This document shows, piece after piece, positions 22,938-30,483 of a DNA stretch of 39,037 bases; within the stretch, counting starts at the first letter, position 1; the number at the start of each line of letters is the position of its first letter. The stretch covers positions 27,041 to 66,077 of the forward strand of contig DCIO01000083.1 in NCBI GenBank assembly GCA_002315885.1, given 5' to 3'. A program made the position numbers and the translations under genes. The stretch comes from Lentisphaeria bacterium UBA1724 (GTDB lineage Bacteria; Verrucomicrobiota; Lentisphaeria; Oligosphaerales; Oligosphaeraceae). The notes beneath the pieces are model-generated. The model did not search any database. It saw only the letters and a program-made list of their open reading frames with translations, and was not told the origin of the DNA.

Positions 22938-25103
22938 ATGGCCACGAACCGCCGTTTTGAGATTGCCGAACTCTTCCCCCAGCCTAAAGAAGTCATCCTT
23001 GGCGAGGGGATTAGCGAACTCGCGATGGATGTGCGTCTATCGACCAGCAACGTCCTTCCCGTGCAGCGGAAGGCTCTGCGGTCGATTTTGATGCTGGCGG
23101 GTGTGCGTGTCGTAGCCAACAAGAAAAAGTATGTGGTAGATGCGCAAGTATTGGGTCCTGAGGCCTTTGATTTGAGCAAGGTCCCTGCGGCGCTCCAGCA
23201 TGATTTTTATGAATTGGAGGTGAAGGATAGCGAGGTATTTATCCGTACACCTTACCAGGATGGCATGGTCTGGGCTGCCCAGACGCTGGCGATTCTCTTT
23301 GGCATGATGTTCAATGGTCGTGCAGTCCCCAACATGGTGATTCATGATTGGCCCGTGGTTCCTAACCGTGGTTTGATTCTTGACGCCAACTGGGGCACCG
23401 AGCGCATGGCATCCCTCGATTGGTTCCAGGCATTGGACAGCATGAGTGCGATGCACTTGAATCTCTGCGGTATCAGCATCTATGACTGCTGCTCCAGCAT
23501 CCGTACCTCCCAGTCCGACCGTTCTTCGGAGTTCCTGCTGACCAATATCCATTTGGAGCCGGGCCCCAACGAACCCGCTTCCAAGAGTCGCTTCCGTTAT
23601 TACAATGTCAAGTACGACCGCTGGTATGACCGGGATGACTCTCCTAGCCTGGTGGAGAACGACAATTTTGAGGAAGTGCAGGTATATGGCCGCGAACGTG
23701 GCGTGAAGATTTTCCCCGTCATGAATCTCATGGGACATTCCACGCTGTTGCCTCGGTTGATTCCCGCACTCTCTGCCTGCGATGAGAAGGGCAAGCCCAC
23801 GGGATATGGTCTCTGCCTCTCTTCCCCTGCCGCCAAGAAGGCGCTGGAAGAATTCATCGGCAGTTTCCTGGAGCGCTACTACGAGGATGGCGTGGAGTAT
23901 TTCCACCTGGGCTTCGATGACCTCTCGGATATCTATCCCCATGCCGCGGATGCTCTGCCCGAATCGGTTTGGTGCAAGTGCTCCAAGTGCAAGAAGGCCT
24001 CCCATAGCAAACTCTTCGCACAATTCCTGCGCTGGATTGTGGATTTCCTCACCTCCAAGGGGGTGGAGAAGGTGGTTTTCTATACCGACGAATTGCTCCA
24101 GGGTGAAAAGCTCCTGGGCGCCGATTTGGAGGCGTTGTTGAAAGACAAGGATTTCGCTTCCAAGATCATCTTGGATTGGGAGGACCTGGGCAATGAGACC
24201 AAGAGCAAGGTCTGGAAGAGCAACGATCCGAAATTCAAGAATGTGACTGCCTGGCAGACACCCCTGGCGAACCGCGGTAATTACGGCGCCTTCTCCCGAA
24301 ACCTGGAGAATGTGGATGCCGTGGTGGCGCGGGCCTTGAAGGAGAAGTCCGATGGCGTGATTGCCCGCGGACAGTATGATCCCGCGTATCTGGAACAGCT
24401 GGCCCTCTTGGGTGTGCGTTGCTGGGAGACTCCTGATTGGAAGGAAGATACCATCGATGCGTTGCGCAAACGCTGGGCGGAACTCAAGTGGGGCGGGGTG
24501 GCAGACCGTTATCTGGAAGTCCTGGACCGCCTGGCCGCTCTCTCCAACGACTCCGTCCATCAGCTTCTGCTGACCTGGAACTATCTGGGAATTCGTCCCG
24601 GTGCCAAGAAGGATTTCCTGAAGGCCTATCCTGCGGATGCCCTGGATGCGCTTGCGGCGAAGAAAGTCACTACCGCGCAAGTCCAGAAAATGGCGGATGA
24701 GGCGGTGGCATTGGTGGAGATGACGGCGGGCCTCATGGGCGAGGAACGCTGGGATGACCTCCATCGTATTTCCCTGCAGAGTATCCTCGCCAGCGCACAG
24801 CGCATTCGTATCCAGGCGGAGTTCTTTGTGACCCTGCTGAAAGTCAAGGAGGCTCTGTCCAAGAAGTCTGGCGGTAGTGCCGCTGCCCAGAAGCTTTTGA
24901 CCGCGGCAATCCCGGTCCTCCTGGAAGAATTGAAGGTAATTGAGGAGAATATGCCTGACAGCCTGATGTGGATTACCATGCAGCAACTCGGTCTCCAGAA
25001 ACTCTTCTACGAGGAATTCATCAACGACCTCAAGGCAAAGACCCCCGTGGCAAAGTTGACCTGGACTCTCTCTAAGGGATGGGAAGTGCCGGAAGACCTG
25101 TAA
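22938..25103 (+). CDS. GH20/GH84-like hexosaminidase family protein, cytoplasmic
   Basis: 721 residues, no signal peptide. The first ~125 residues look like the zincin-like GH20b domain; then a TIM barrel begins at PNRGLILDANWG. The position of the GH20 H-x-G-x-D-E motif reads HLGFDDLSD, with an Asp-Asp pair at 327-328 instead of Asp-Glu; GH84 enzymes also use two Asp. A CKCSKCKK Cys cluster follows about 30 residues later. The C-terminal ~200 residues are helical. I infer a beta-hexosaminidase-type glycosidase that uses substrate assistance, but it may have lost or changed activity. ATG 22938 is chosen since GGAG lies nine bases upstream. The next genes include a GH123-like protein, so amino-sugar handling is plausible. 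Confidence 0.75.
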   Translation: MATNRRFEIAELFPQPKEVILGEGISELAMDVRLSTSNVLPVQRKALRSILMLAGVRVVANKKKYVVDAQVLGPEAFDLSKVPAALQHDFYELEVKDSEVFIRTPYQDGMVWAAQTLAILFGMMFNGRAVPNMVIHDWPVVPNRGLILDANWGTERMASLDWFQALDSMSAMHLNLCGISIYDCCSSIRTSQSDRSSEFLLTNIHLEPGPNEPASKSRFRYYNVKYDRWYDRDDSPSLVENDNFEEVQVYGRERGVKIFPVMNLMGHSTLLPRLIPALSACDEKGKPTGYGLCLSSPAAKKALEEFIGSFLERYYEDGVEYFHLGFDDLSDIYPHAADALPESVWCKCSKCKKASHSKLFAQFLRWIVDFLTSKGVEKVVFYTDELLQGEKLLGADLEALLKDKDFASKIILDWEDLGNETKSKVWKSNDPKFKNVTAWQTPLANRGNYGAFSRNLENVDAVVARALKEKSDGVIARGQYDPAYLEQLALLGVRCWETPDWKEDTIDALRKRWAELKWGGVADRYLEVLDRLAALSNDSVHQLLLTWNYLGIRPGAKKDFLKAYPADALDALAAKKVTTAQVQKMADEAVALVEMTAGLMGEERWDDLHRISLQSILASAQRIRIQAEFFVTLLKVKEALSKKSGGSAAAQKLLTAAIPVLLEELKVIEENMPDSLMWITMQQLGLQKLFYEEFINDLKAKTPVAKLTWTLSKGWEVPEDL

Positions 25104-25106
25104 ATC

Positions 25107-25195
25107 AATGCTTAATGCTTAATGCTTAATGCTTAATTATTTATAAGGAAGGGGGAGGTGTCCCCCTTACCCCCTCTTTTTTAATTCGGAATTTT
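25107..25195 (+). repeat. Heptamer-hairpin intergenic element, copy A4
   Basis: CAATGCT and three TAATGCT units begin three bases after the TAA of the GH20/84-like gene, followed by a GGGGGA-GGTG-TCCCCC hairpin (25151-25166), CCCCCTCTTTTTT and TTAATTCGG. Orientation again follows the upstream gene. Confidence 0.85.
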
Positions 25196-25284
25196 TGGGA
25201 GGTTTTCCAAAAAAGTGGTTGCAATGCGTCAAGAAGGGGCTACTTTATCCCTGGTGACGCCGAAAATGGCACTCTGGACAAAAC

Positions 25285-25398
25285 TTGCATTCGGGGCTTC
25301 TTATAGCCTTATCTTACAATACACGCAGAGCTTATCAATTCGGCATCACCTCTAATTTCAGAAACCGCTCGTGGGTCCGTCCCTCGGGCGTTTTTTTT
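25285..25398 (+). ncRNA. Possible small RNA ending at the intrinsic terminator
   Basis: Between the heptamer element A4 and the terminator there is about 170 bp with no reading frame. TTGCAT (25285-25290) and TATCTT (25310-25315) could be a promoter with a long 19-bp spacer; the same TATCTT with TTGCAA occurs before the tRNA gene at the window end. A transcript of about 75 nt would result. I recognise no known RNA family. Confidence 0.25.
25366..25398 (+). terminator. Strong intrinsic terminator in the 25.1-25.5 kb gap
   Basis: Stem CGCTCG-T-GGG (25366-25375) pairs with CCC-T-CGGGCG (25381-25390) across a symmetric one-base internal loop, and is followed by eight T. It lies 260 bp beyond the preceding stop codon and upstream of the Na/Pi gene promoter, so it ends either a long 3' UTR or a separate small RNA. 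Confidence 0.8.
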
Positions 25399-25441
25399 GT
25401 ATAGAGTCGGGGTGTTGGCATGGGGGGAAATCGTATCCGTA

Positions 25442-25449
25442 TTATATTA
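25442..25449 (+). promoter_or_regulatory. Probable -10 element of the Na/Pi transporter gene
   Basis: TTATATTA, 60 bp before the start codon and 44 bp after the terminator. Recurrent octamer. Confidence 0.5.
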
Positions 25450-25508
25450 TTTTACGGTACGAAAGAGAAGAAAAAGAAGAGAGAAGAACCCCTGTTAGAG
25501 GAGATCCC

Positions 25509-27236
25509 ATGATTCAATCCATCCTGGCCGTCCTGGGCGGTGTCGCAATTTTCATCTACGGCATGACGCTGATGAGTGACGGCTTGCAGAAAGTGGCTGG
25601 TTCGAAGATGCGGTCCATTCTGCGCCTGTTTGCCAAGAATCGATTTGTGGCGGTATTGACGGGTGTTGGTGTGACTGCGGTGATTCAGTCCTCTGCGGCC
25701 ACTACGGTGATGGTGGTTGGTTTTGTGAACGCGGGGTTGTTGAATCTAGAACAGGCGATTGGAATTATTTGTGGTGCGCATATTGGTACCACGGTGACGG
25801 GCCAGTTGGTGGCCTTCAATATTGGCGCGGTGGTTTTCCCCGCGATTATCATCGGTGTTTTGATGAGTCTGATGAAATCCCGCCTGGTCTCCCATTGGGG
25901 GATGGTGGTCATGGGCTTCGGTTTCCTCTTCCTGGGTATGGAGTTGATGAAAGCGGAATTGCCCAATCTGCAATTCATCCAGGATGCCTTCCAGTTCTTC
26001 AAGTGCGCCCCAGACGAAAATGGCTTCATGCCGCCCGCGGCAGTGCTGGGTGCCATTGCCCTGGGTATGATTGTCACTGTGGTGATTCAGAGCAGCTCTG
26101 CCTGTACGGGTATTATCATCGTCCTGGCCAGCAGTCAGCTGGTTGACTTGTATACCTCTGTGGCGTTGGCGTTGGGTTCCAATATCGGTACCACCATCAC
26201 CGCGCAGATCGCCGCATTCAGCGCCAACCGCGTCGCCAAGCAGGCGGCGTTGGCACATACGCTGACCCAGGCAATTGGCGTGGTGCTGATTGCGATTTTC
26301 TTCTGGGTGCGCATCGGCACCGAGCCGCTCTTCTTTGCGGTGATCCGCTGGTGCTCCCCTGGCGCCGAAACGCCCCGTATGATTGCGAATGCCCATACGA
26401 TTTTCAATATCTTCTCCACGATTGTCTTCCTGCCATTCATTCCACAACTGGCGCGGCTTTGCGAACGCATCATCCCCGTGGACCGGAAGGAAATCAAATT
26501 CCAGCGCCTGGATCCATTGCTGTTGGCATCCCCTTCCATCGCTTTGGCTCAGACTACCGCCGCGTTGCGCAAGATGCTGCAGAAAGCCTGGCGGATGGTG
26601 GATTGCGCCATCAATATCTATAACCACAATGACGAGTCGAATCAGCGCATGGTCCGTCAGTTGGAGAAGCGCGAGGAAGACGTGGACCAGCGCCAACAGG
26701 AAATTGCGAATTACCTGGCTGAATTGATGACCCGCGGCGAACTGCGTCCCGACGAAGCCAGTCAGATTCCGTTGCTGTTGCACTGCACCAACGACGCGGA
26801 GCGTATCGGTGACCACACTGCGGTGATCCAGCGTACCCTGGAACAACTTGCGTCAGAAGACCGCCGGTTCAGTCCCCAGGCCACCGCGGAATTGGATGGT
26901 CTCCACGAACAGCTCCGAAATTTGGCGGATGCCACGATTTTGACGTTGGAGAAGAATACTCCCGAGAATGTATCCAGAGCCAAGGAGATTCGTCGTGAGA
27001 TGGTGAAGGCTTTGACTGACAGTGAGCAAGAGCACCTGAATCGCATCAAGCAGGGGCTCTGTGTGCCTGCGGTTGGCATTATCTATCTGGAACTCCTGGA
27101 GGAATTCCGGAAGATCGCTCACCATTTCGCCAACATCGCCGATCGTGCCGAGAGCTTCTACGAGAAGTTGGAAAAGCGCGGCAAGCTGGCTGTTGAAGGC
27201 ACCTCCGACAACCAGGAAACCCAGAGTTTCGAGTAA
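25509..27236 (+). CDS. Na+/Pi cotransporter family protein with PhoU-like domain
   Basis: Inner-membrane sodium-coupled phosphate transporter of 575 residues. The two inverted family repeats are visible: QSSAATT (60-66) and QSSSACT (194-200), each followed by a G-x-N/H-I-G-T-T stretch. Eight to ten membrane segments span about 1-330; residues 360-560 form a helical PhoU-like cytoplasmic domain (CTNDAERIGDHT, HHFANIADRAE). Start at ATG 25509 with AGGAG five bases upstream; the open frame extends further 5' but overlaps the promoter region. The next gene starts 33 bp later. Confidence 0.95.
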   Translation: MIQSILAVLGGVAIFIYGMTLMSDGLQKVAGSKMRSILRLFAKNRFVAVLTGVGVTAVIQSSAATTVMVVGFVNAGLLNLEQAIGIICGAHIGTTVTGQLVAFNIGAVVFPAIIIGVLMSLMKSRLVSHWGMVVMGFGFLFLGMELMKAELPNLQFIQDAFQFFKCAPDENGFMPPAAVLGAIALGMIVTVVIQSSSACTGIIIVLASSQLVDLYTSVALALGSNIGTTITAQIAAFSANRVAKQAALAHTLTQAIGVVLIAIFFWVRIGTEPLFFAVIRWCSPGAETPRMIANAHTIFNIFSTIVFLPFIPQLARLCERIIPVDRKEIKFQRLDPLLLASPSIALAQTTAALRKMLQKAWRMVDCAINIYNHNDESNQRMVRQLEKREEDVDQRQQEIANYLAELMTRGELRPDEASQIPLLLHCTNDAERIGDHTAVIQRTLEQLASEDRRFSPQATAELDGLHEQLRNLADATILTLEKNTPENVSRAKEIRREMVKALTDSEQEHLNRIKQGLCVPAVGIIYLELLEEFRKIAHHFANIADRAESFYEKLEKRGKLAVEGTSDNQETQSFE

Positions 27237-27269
27237 GTTGAAGATTTGAAAAAATAGGAATCGCTTGTT

Positions 27270-28952
27270 ATGGAAGAGAATTTTAGGTATGAAGTTCGCC
27301 TTCTGGATGACTTGCAGAAGGTATTTCAGGCAGATGAATTGACGGCCACGCCCCGTCGCGAACGCACATTCCGTGTCTTGCAGGGGCAGCGACTGAATTT
27401 CCAGATTGCGGTGAAATCACCCGTTCGGTCCTTTATCACCTGCCATGTGGATTCTCTCTTCAAGGACTACGTGACCATGCGTCAGATTGGCGTGGTCTAT
27501 AGCGAACGCCCCGCGGAGCCCCTAGATGACCTGGTGGTCTCTTCCAAGCCTGGCGTCTATCCCGATCCACTGCTGCCGCTCTATCCCAACAAAGTCGTGA
27601 CTCTCCCCGATCGCAAGTGGGTGAGCATCTGGGTCTCCGTGGACATCCCTCGTGAGTGCCCCAGCGGTCGTTTCCCCCTGCGCATTGTGCTGGCGACGGC
27701 AGAAGAGGAAGTGAAGATTGCCTGGCCGCTGTTGCCCATTCCTCCCGAAGAGGTCTCCGTGCAATTGGAGATCATCCCTGCGGAATTGCCGAAGCAGACG
27801 CTCTGGTGCTGCTCCTGGTTCCACACGGACTGCCTCCAGAATTGGTATCACTGCGGCTTTGAGGACGAGCGCTTCTGGAATATCCTCAGGAACTACCTGA
27901 AGGACATGGTTGCCCACGGCATCAGCGTCCTCTATACGCCTCTATGGACGCCCCCCTTGGATACCGCCATCGGCCACGAACGCCCCACCTGCCAGCTCCT
28001 GAAGATCACCGAGAAAGATGGCGTGTATGCCTTCGATTTCTCCCTGCTGGCCAAGTGGATTGCCACCGCACGGGAATGCGGTATTGAGCGTTTCGAGATG
28101 TGCCACGCCTTCACCCAGTGGGGCGCCAAGGCCACTCCGAAAATTCTGGTCAATGGCGAACGGCGCTTTGGCTGGGATGTGCCTGCCACTTCTGATTCAT
28201 ATCGGGATTTCCTGAATCAGCTCTTGCCGAAACTGGCGGAGTTCCTCCGTGGACAGGATCTCTCCGGGAAGTGCTTCTTCCATAACTCTGACGAGCCAGG
28301 CGACGACTCCATCGAGCGTTACCGCGCCAGCCTGGAGCTTCTGAAGAAGCACCTGCCCGAGAACGAATTCCCCGTCTTTGATGCCATGAGCAGCACGCGT
28401 TTTGTGAAGGAGGGCGTCACATACCGTCCCATTCCCTCCACTCCCGAGTTGGAGAATTTCACTGATTTGCCTCTGAAGGCGCGTTGGTGCTACTATTGTG
28501 GCAATTGGCAGCGTGGCGTTCCGAATCGTAACTTCGGTCTGCCCAGTTGGCGCAACCGCGCTTTGGGTGTGTTGCTGTATGCCCTGGGCATGGAGGGCTT
28601 CCTGCATTGGGGACACAACTTCTGGTTCTCGCAGTTCTCCGTGAACTGGAATCTGAATCCCTGGCAGAATACCACCGCGGGATATGGCTTCCTGGGCGGC
28701 GATGCCTTCCACGTCTATCCCGGCAACAATGACGCCCCGGTGGACTCCATCCATTACGAAGTCTTCTCCGAGGCCATGCAGGACTACCGCGCATGCCAGT
28801 TGCTGGAAAAGTTGGTGGGACGGGATGAGGTGCTGAAGGTCATTACGCAGGGTCTGGACAAGCCCTTGAAGATGACCGATTACCCACACTCCGATACCTG
28901 GGTGCTGGATGTCAATGACCGCATCCTCCAGGCCATCGACCAGGCGCTTTAG
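27270..28952 (+). CDS. DUF4091 / GH123-like glycoside hydrolase, cytoplasmic
   Basis: 560 residues, no signal peptide. N-terminal beta-rich region (1-165), then a TIM barrel from about 180 with the DUF4091 domain in the second half. HNSDEPGDD places Asp341-Glu342 where GH123 enzymes have the catalytic Asp-Glu pair for substrate-assisted hydrolysis of beta-N-acetylgalactosaminides. Other conserved blocks are WCYYCGNWQRGVPNRNFGLPSWRNRALG, GFLHWGHNFW and EVFSEAMQDYRACQLLE, typical of DUF4091 proteins. AGGAA lies nine bases before the ATG. With no export signal it should act on intracellular oligosaccharides. Substrate is inference. Confidence 0.85.
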   Translation: MEENFRYEVRLLDDLQKVFQADELTATPRRERTFRVLQGQRLNFQIAVKSPVRSFITCHVDSLFKDYVTMRQIGVVYSERPAEPLDDLVVSSKPGVYPDPLLPLYPNKVVTLPDRKWVSIWVSVDIPRECPSGRFPLRIVLATAEEEVKIAWPLLPIPPEEVSVQLEIIPAELPKQTLWCCSWFHTDCLQNWYHCGFEDERFWNILRNYLKDMVAHGISVLYTPLWTPPLDTAIGHERPTCQLLKITEKDGVYAFDFSLLAKWIATARECGIERFEMCHAFTQWGAKATPKILVNGERRFGWDVPATSDSYRDFLNQLLPKLAEFLRGQDLSGKCFFHNSDEPGDDSIERYRASLELLKKHLPENEFPVFDAMSSTRFVKEGVTYRPIPSTPELENFTDLPLKARWCYYCGNWQRGVPNRNFGLPSWRNRALGVLLYALGMEGFLHWGHNFWFSQFSVNWNLNPWQNTTAGYGFLGGDAFHVYPGNNDAPVDSIHYEVFSEAMQDYRACQLLEKLVGRDEVLKVITQGLDKPLKMTDYPHSDTWVLDVNDRILQAIDQAL

Positions 28953-28988
28953 CGAATTTTGAGTTTTCAACACAGGGAGTACCCACGA

Positions 28989-29699
28989 ATGCAAGAATGG
29001 GCAGAAAAATTACTGGCGGTTCAGAAGCTGGATTTGCAGTGTGCTGAATTGACTGCGAAATTAACCGCGCTCCCTGTGCGTGCCAAGGAGATCCAATCGT
29101 CGTATGCCTTGGAAGTCCAGAGCTACAAGGCGGTAGAGGCGTCGGTGAATGCCGCTGTTTCCAAGAGCAAGGCTCTGGAGGCCGCGGGCGCCAAGCTGGT
29201 GGCAGACAAGCAGGATTTCCAGAAGAAGACCGCGCTTATCAAGAAAAATGACGAGTATCGGGATGCCATGGCGCGTCTGGAACAGTATGACGTGGATATC
29301 CACGCCAATGAAGAGGCGCAGATTGTTGCGATTGACGAAGCCGAGGCCGCCCAGAAGACTCTCCCTCCCGCCAAGGCAAAGTTGGAACAGGCGAAAGCCG
29401 AGGGCAATCGTCAGCTGGCCGTTTTGAGAGAGCAGGATACCGCAATGCGTGACGAGTTGGCGAAAGCCCAGGGGGAGCGCAAGACCGCCGCTGCTGCGGT
29501 GGAGCCCGCGCTTCTGGCGCAATACGAGCAACTCCGCGGCAGTCGTACGGCGAATCCCATGGTGCCATGGTTTGTGACGGTGGATAACGACGCCTGCGGG
29601 CGCTGCCATCGCCAACTCCCTCCCCAGAAATGCCTCGATGTCCGAAAGGGTGCACGTCTGACCTGCGATAACTGCGGTGCCATTCTCTACGGGGAGTAG
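28989..29699 (+). CDS. Coiled-coil protein with C4-type zinc ribbon
   Basis: 236 residues of the CT398-like/zf-RING_7 family. Residues about 1-180 form a long coiled coil (repeated Ala/Glu/Lys heptads); the C-terminus has C-G-R-C-H ... C-D-N-C-G, a four-Cys zinc ribbon. In Chlamydia and Helicobacter homologues have been tied to sigma-54 or flagellar/secretion ATPase functions; no such genes are here. ATG 28989 chosen because AGGGAG lies about ten bases upstream. Confidence 0.88.
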   Translation: MQEWAEKLLAVQKLDLQCAELTAKLTALPVRAKEIQSSYALEVQSYKAVEASVNAAVSKSKALEAAGAKLVADKQDFQKKTALIKKNDEYRDAMARLEQYDVDIHANEEAQIVAIDEAEAAQKTLPPAKAKLEQAKAEGNRQLAVLREQDTAMRDELAKAQGERKTAAAAVEPALLAQYEQLRGSRTANPMVPWFVTVDNDACGRCHRQLPPQKCLDVRKGARLTCDNCGAILYGE

Positions 29700-29723
29700 C
29701 TCCTGTCGGGAGTCTGTGTGTCC

Positions 29724-30374
29724 ATGGGAAGGAAGATATTCACTTTCAAGAACAAGCGCCACATGCCAAAATGGCTGGCGTATATCCTGGCTGTGTTCTT
29801 GAAAATCTATTCCTGGACCTTCCGGATGCGGATTGTGGATCCCAGTGGCGTCTTTGAGCATCTGGATACCACTCCCGTAGTCTTTTCCATTTGGCACAAC
29901 CGCATCCTCTTCGTGGTGCCCATGGCTCCACGGAAAATCCTGGAGCACTGTTCCGTGATGATCAGCGCTTCCCGTGACGGCGAGTATATCTCGACTTTGG
30001 TGCGACTCTTCGGGTTGCAGAGCGTCCGTGGTTCCTCCTCTCGTGGTGGCGCGCGGGCTCTTCTGGAATTGGAGCAATCCCTGGAGCAGGGCTTTTCCCC
30101 AATCCTCACCGTGGATGGCCCCCGTGGCCCCCGCTACACAGTCCATTCCGGCGCGGTGGTGCTGGCTCGGGGAAAGGGCGTGCCGCTGGTTCCCGCCGTG
30201 GTCAATGCACGCCATTTCTGGCAACTAAAGAGCTGGGACAAGATGCAGATCCCCTGGCCCTTTACCCGTGTGGAGATTGTCCTGGGCGCGCCTCTGACAA
30301 TTTCTCCCGAGGAAGAGAACGAAGCCGCCAATACCCGCCTGAAAGAGGCTCTCCTGGCAATTACCAAAGACTGA
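29724..30374 (+). CDS. Lysophospholipid acyltransferase family protein (DUF374)
   Basis: 216-residue membrane-associated acyltransferase-like protein. N-terminal hydrophobic segment (about 15-33), then SIWHNRILF in place of the H-x4-D motif, GSSSRGGARALL, and the DUF374 signature TVDGPRGPRY. The family is thought to modify lipid A or related lipids. GGGAG (29708-29712) precedes either ATG 29724 or an in-frame GTG at 29718; I prefer the ATG. It follows the zinc-ribbon gene by 24 bp and is likely in the same transcript. Confidence 0.9.
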   Translation: MGRKIFTFKNKRHMPKWLAYILAVFLKIYSWTFRMRIVDPSGVFEHLDTTPVVFSIWHNRILFVVPMAPRKILEHCSVMISASRDGEYISTLVRLFGLQSVRGSSSRGGARALLELEQSLEQGFSPILTVDGPRGPRYTVHSGAVVLARGKGVPLVPAVVNARHFWQLKSWDKMQIPWPFTRVEIVLGAPLTISPEEENEAANTRLKEALLAITKD

Positions 30375-30392
30375 GTCCTCTTGGGGAACCAA

Positions 30393-30475
30393 GGATAGGT
30401 AGCAGGCCCTTCTGTCCTGTGTGAGCCCTTTAGGGCGAAAGATTGGTGTGAGCCCTTTAGGGCGAAAAGAAAAAG
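30393..30475 (+). repeat. Palindromic intergenic repeat, GCCCTTTAGGGC family, copy 3
   Basis: GGATAGGTAGCAGGCCCTTC then TGTCCTGTGTGAGCCCTTTA and GGGCGAA, followed by a second partial unit TGTGAGCCCTTTAGGGCGAA. The first part is the same string as copy 1 and as the right arm of copy 2. It lies directly before the helicase gene. Confidence 0.75.
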
Positions 30476-30483
30476 AAGAAACT

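Noticed and set aside
23037..24986. 649-codon antisense open frame opposite the GH20/84-like gene
   Set aside because: Same codon-avoidance effect; no start signal, no recognisable domain, and low-complexity His/Gln-rich translation.
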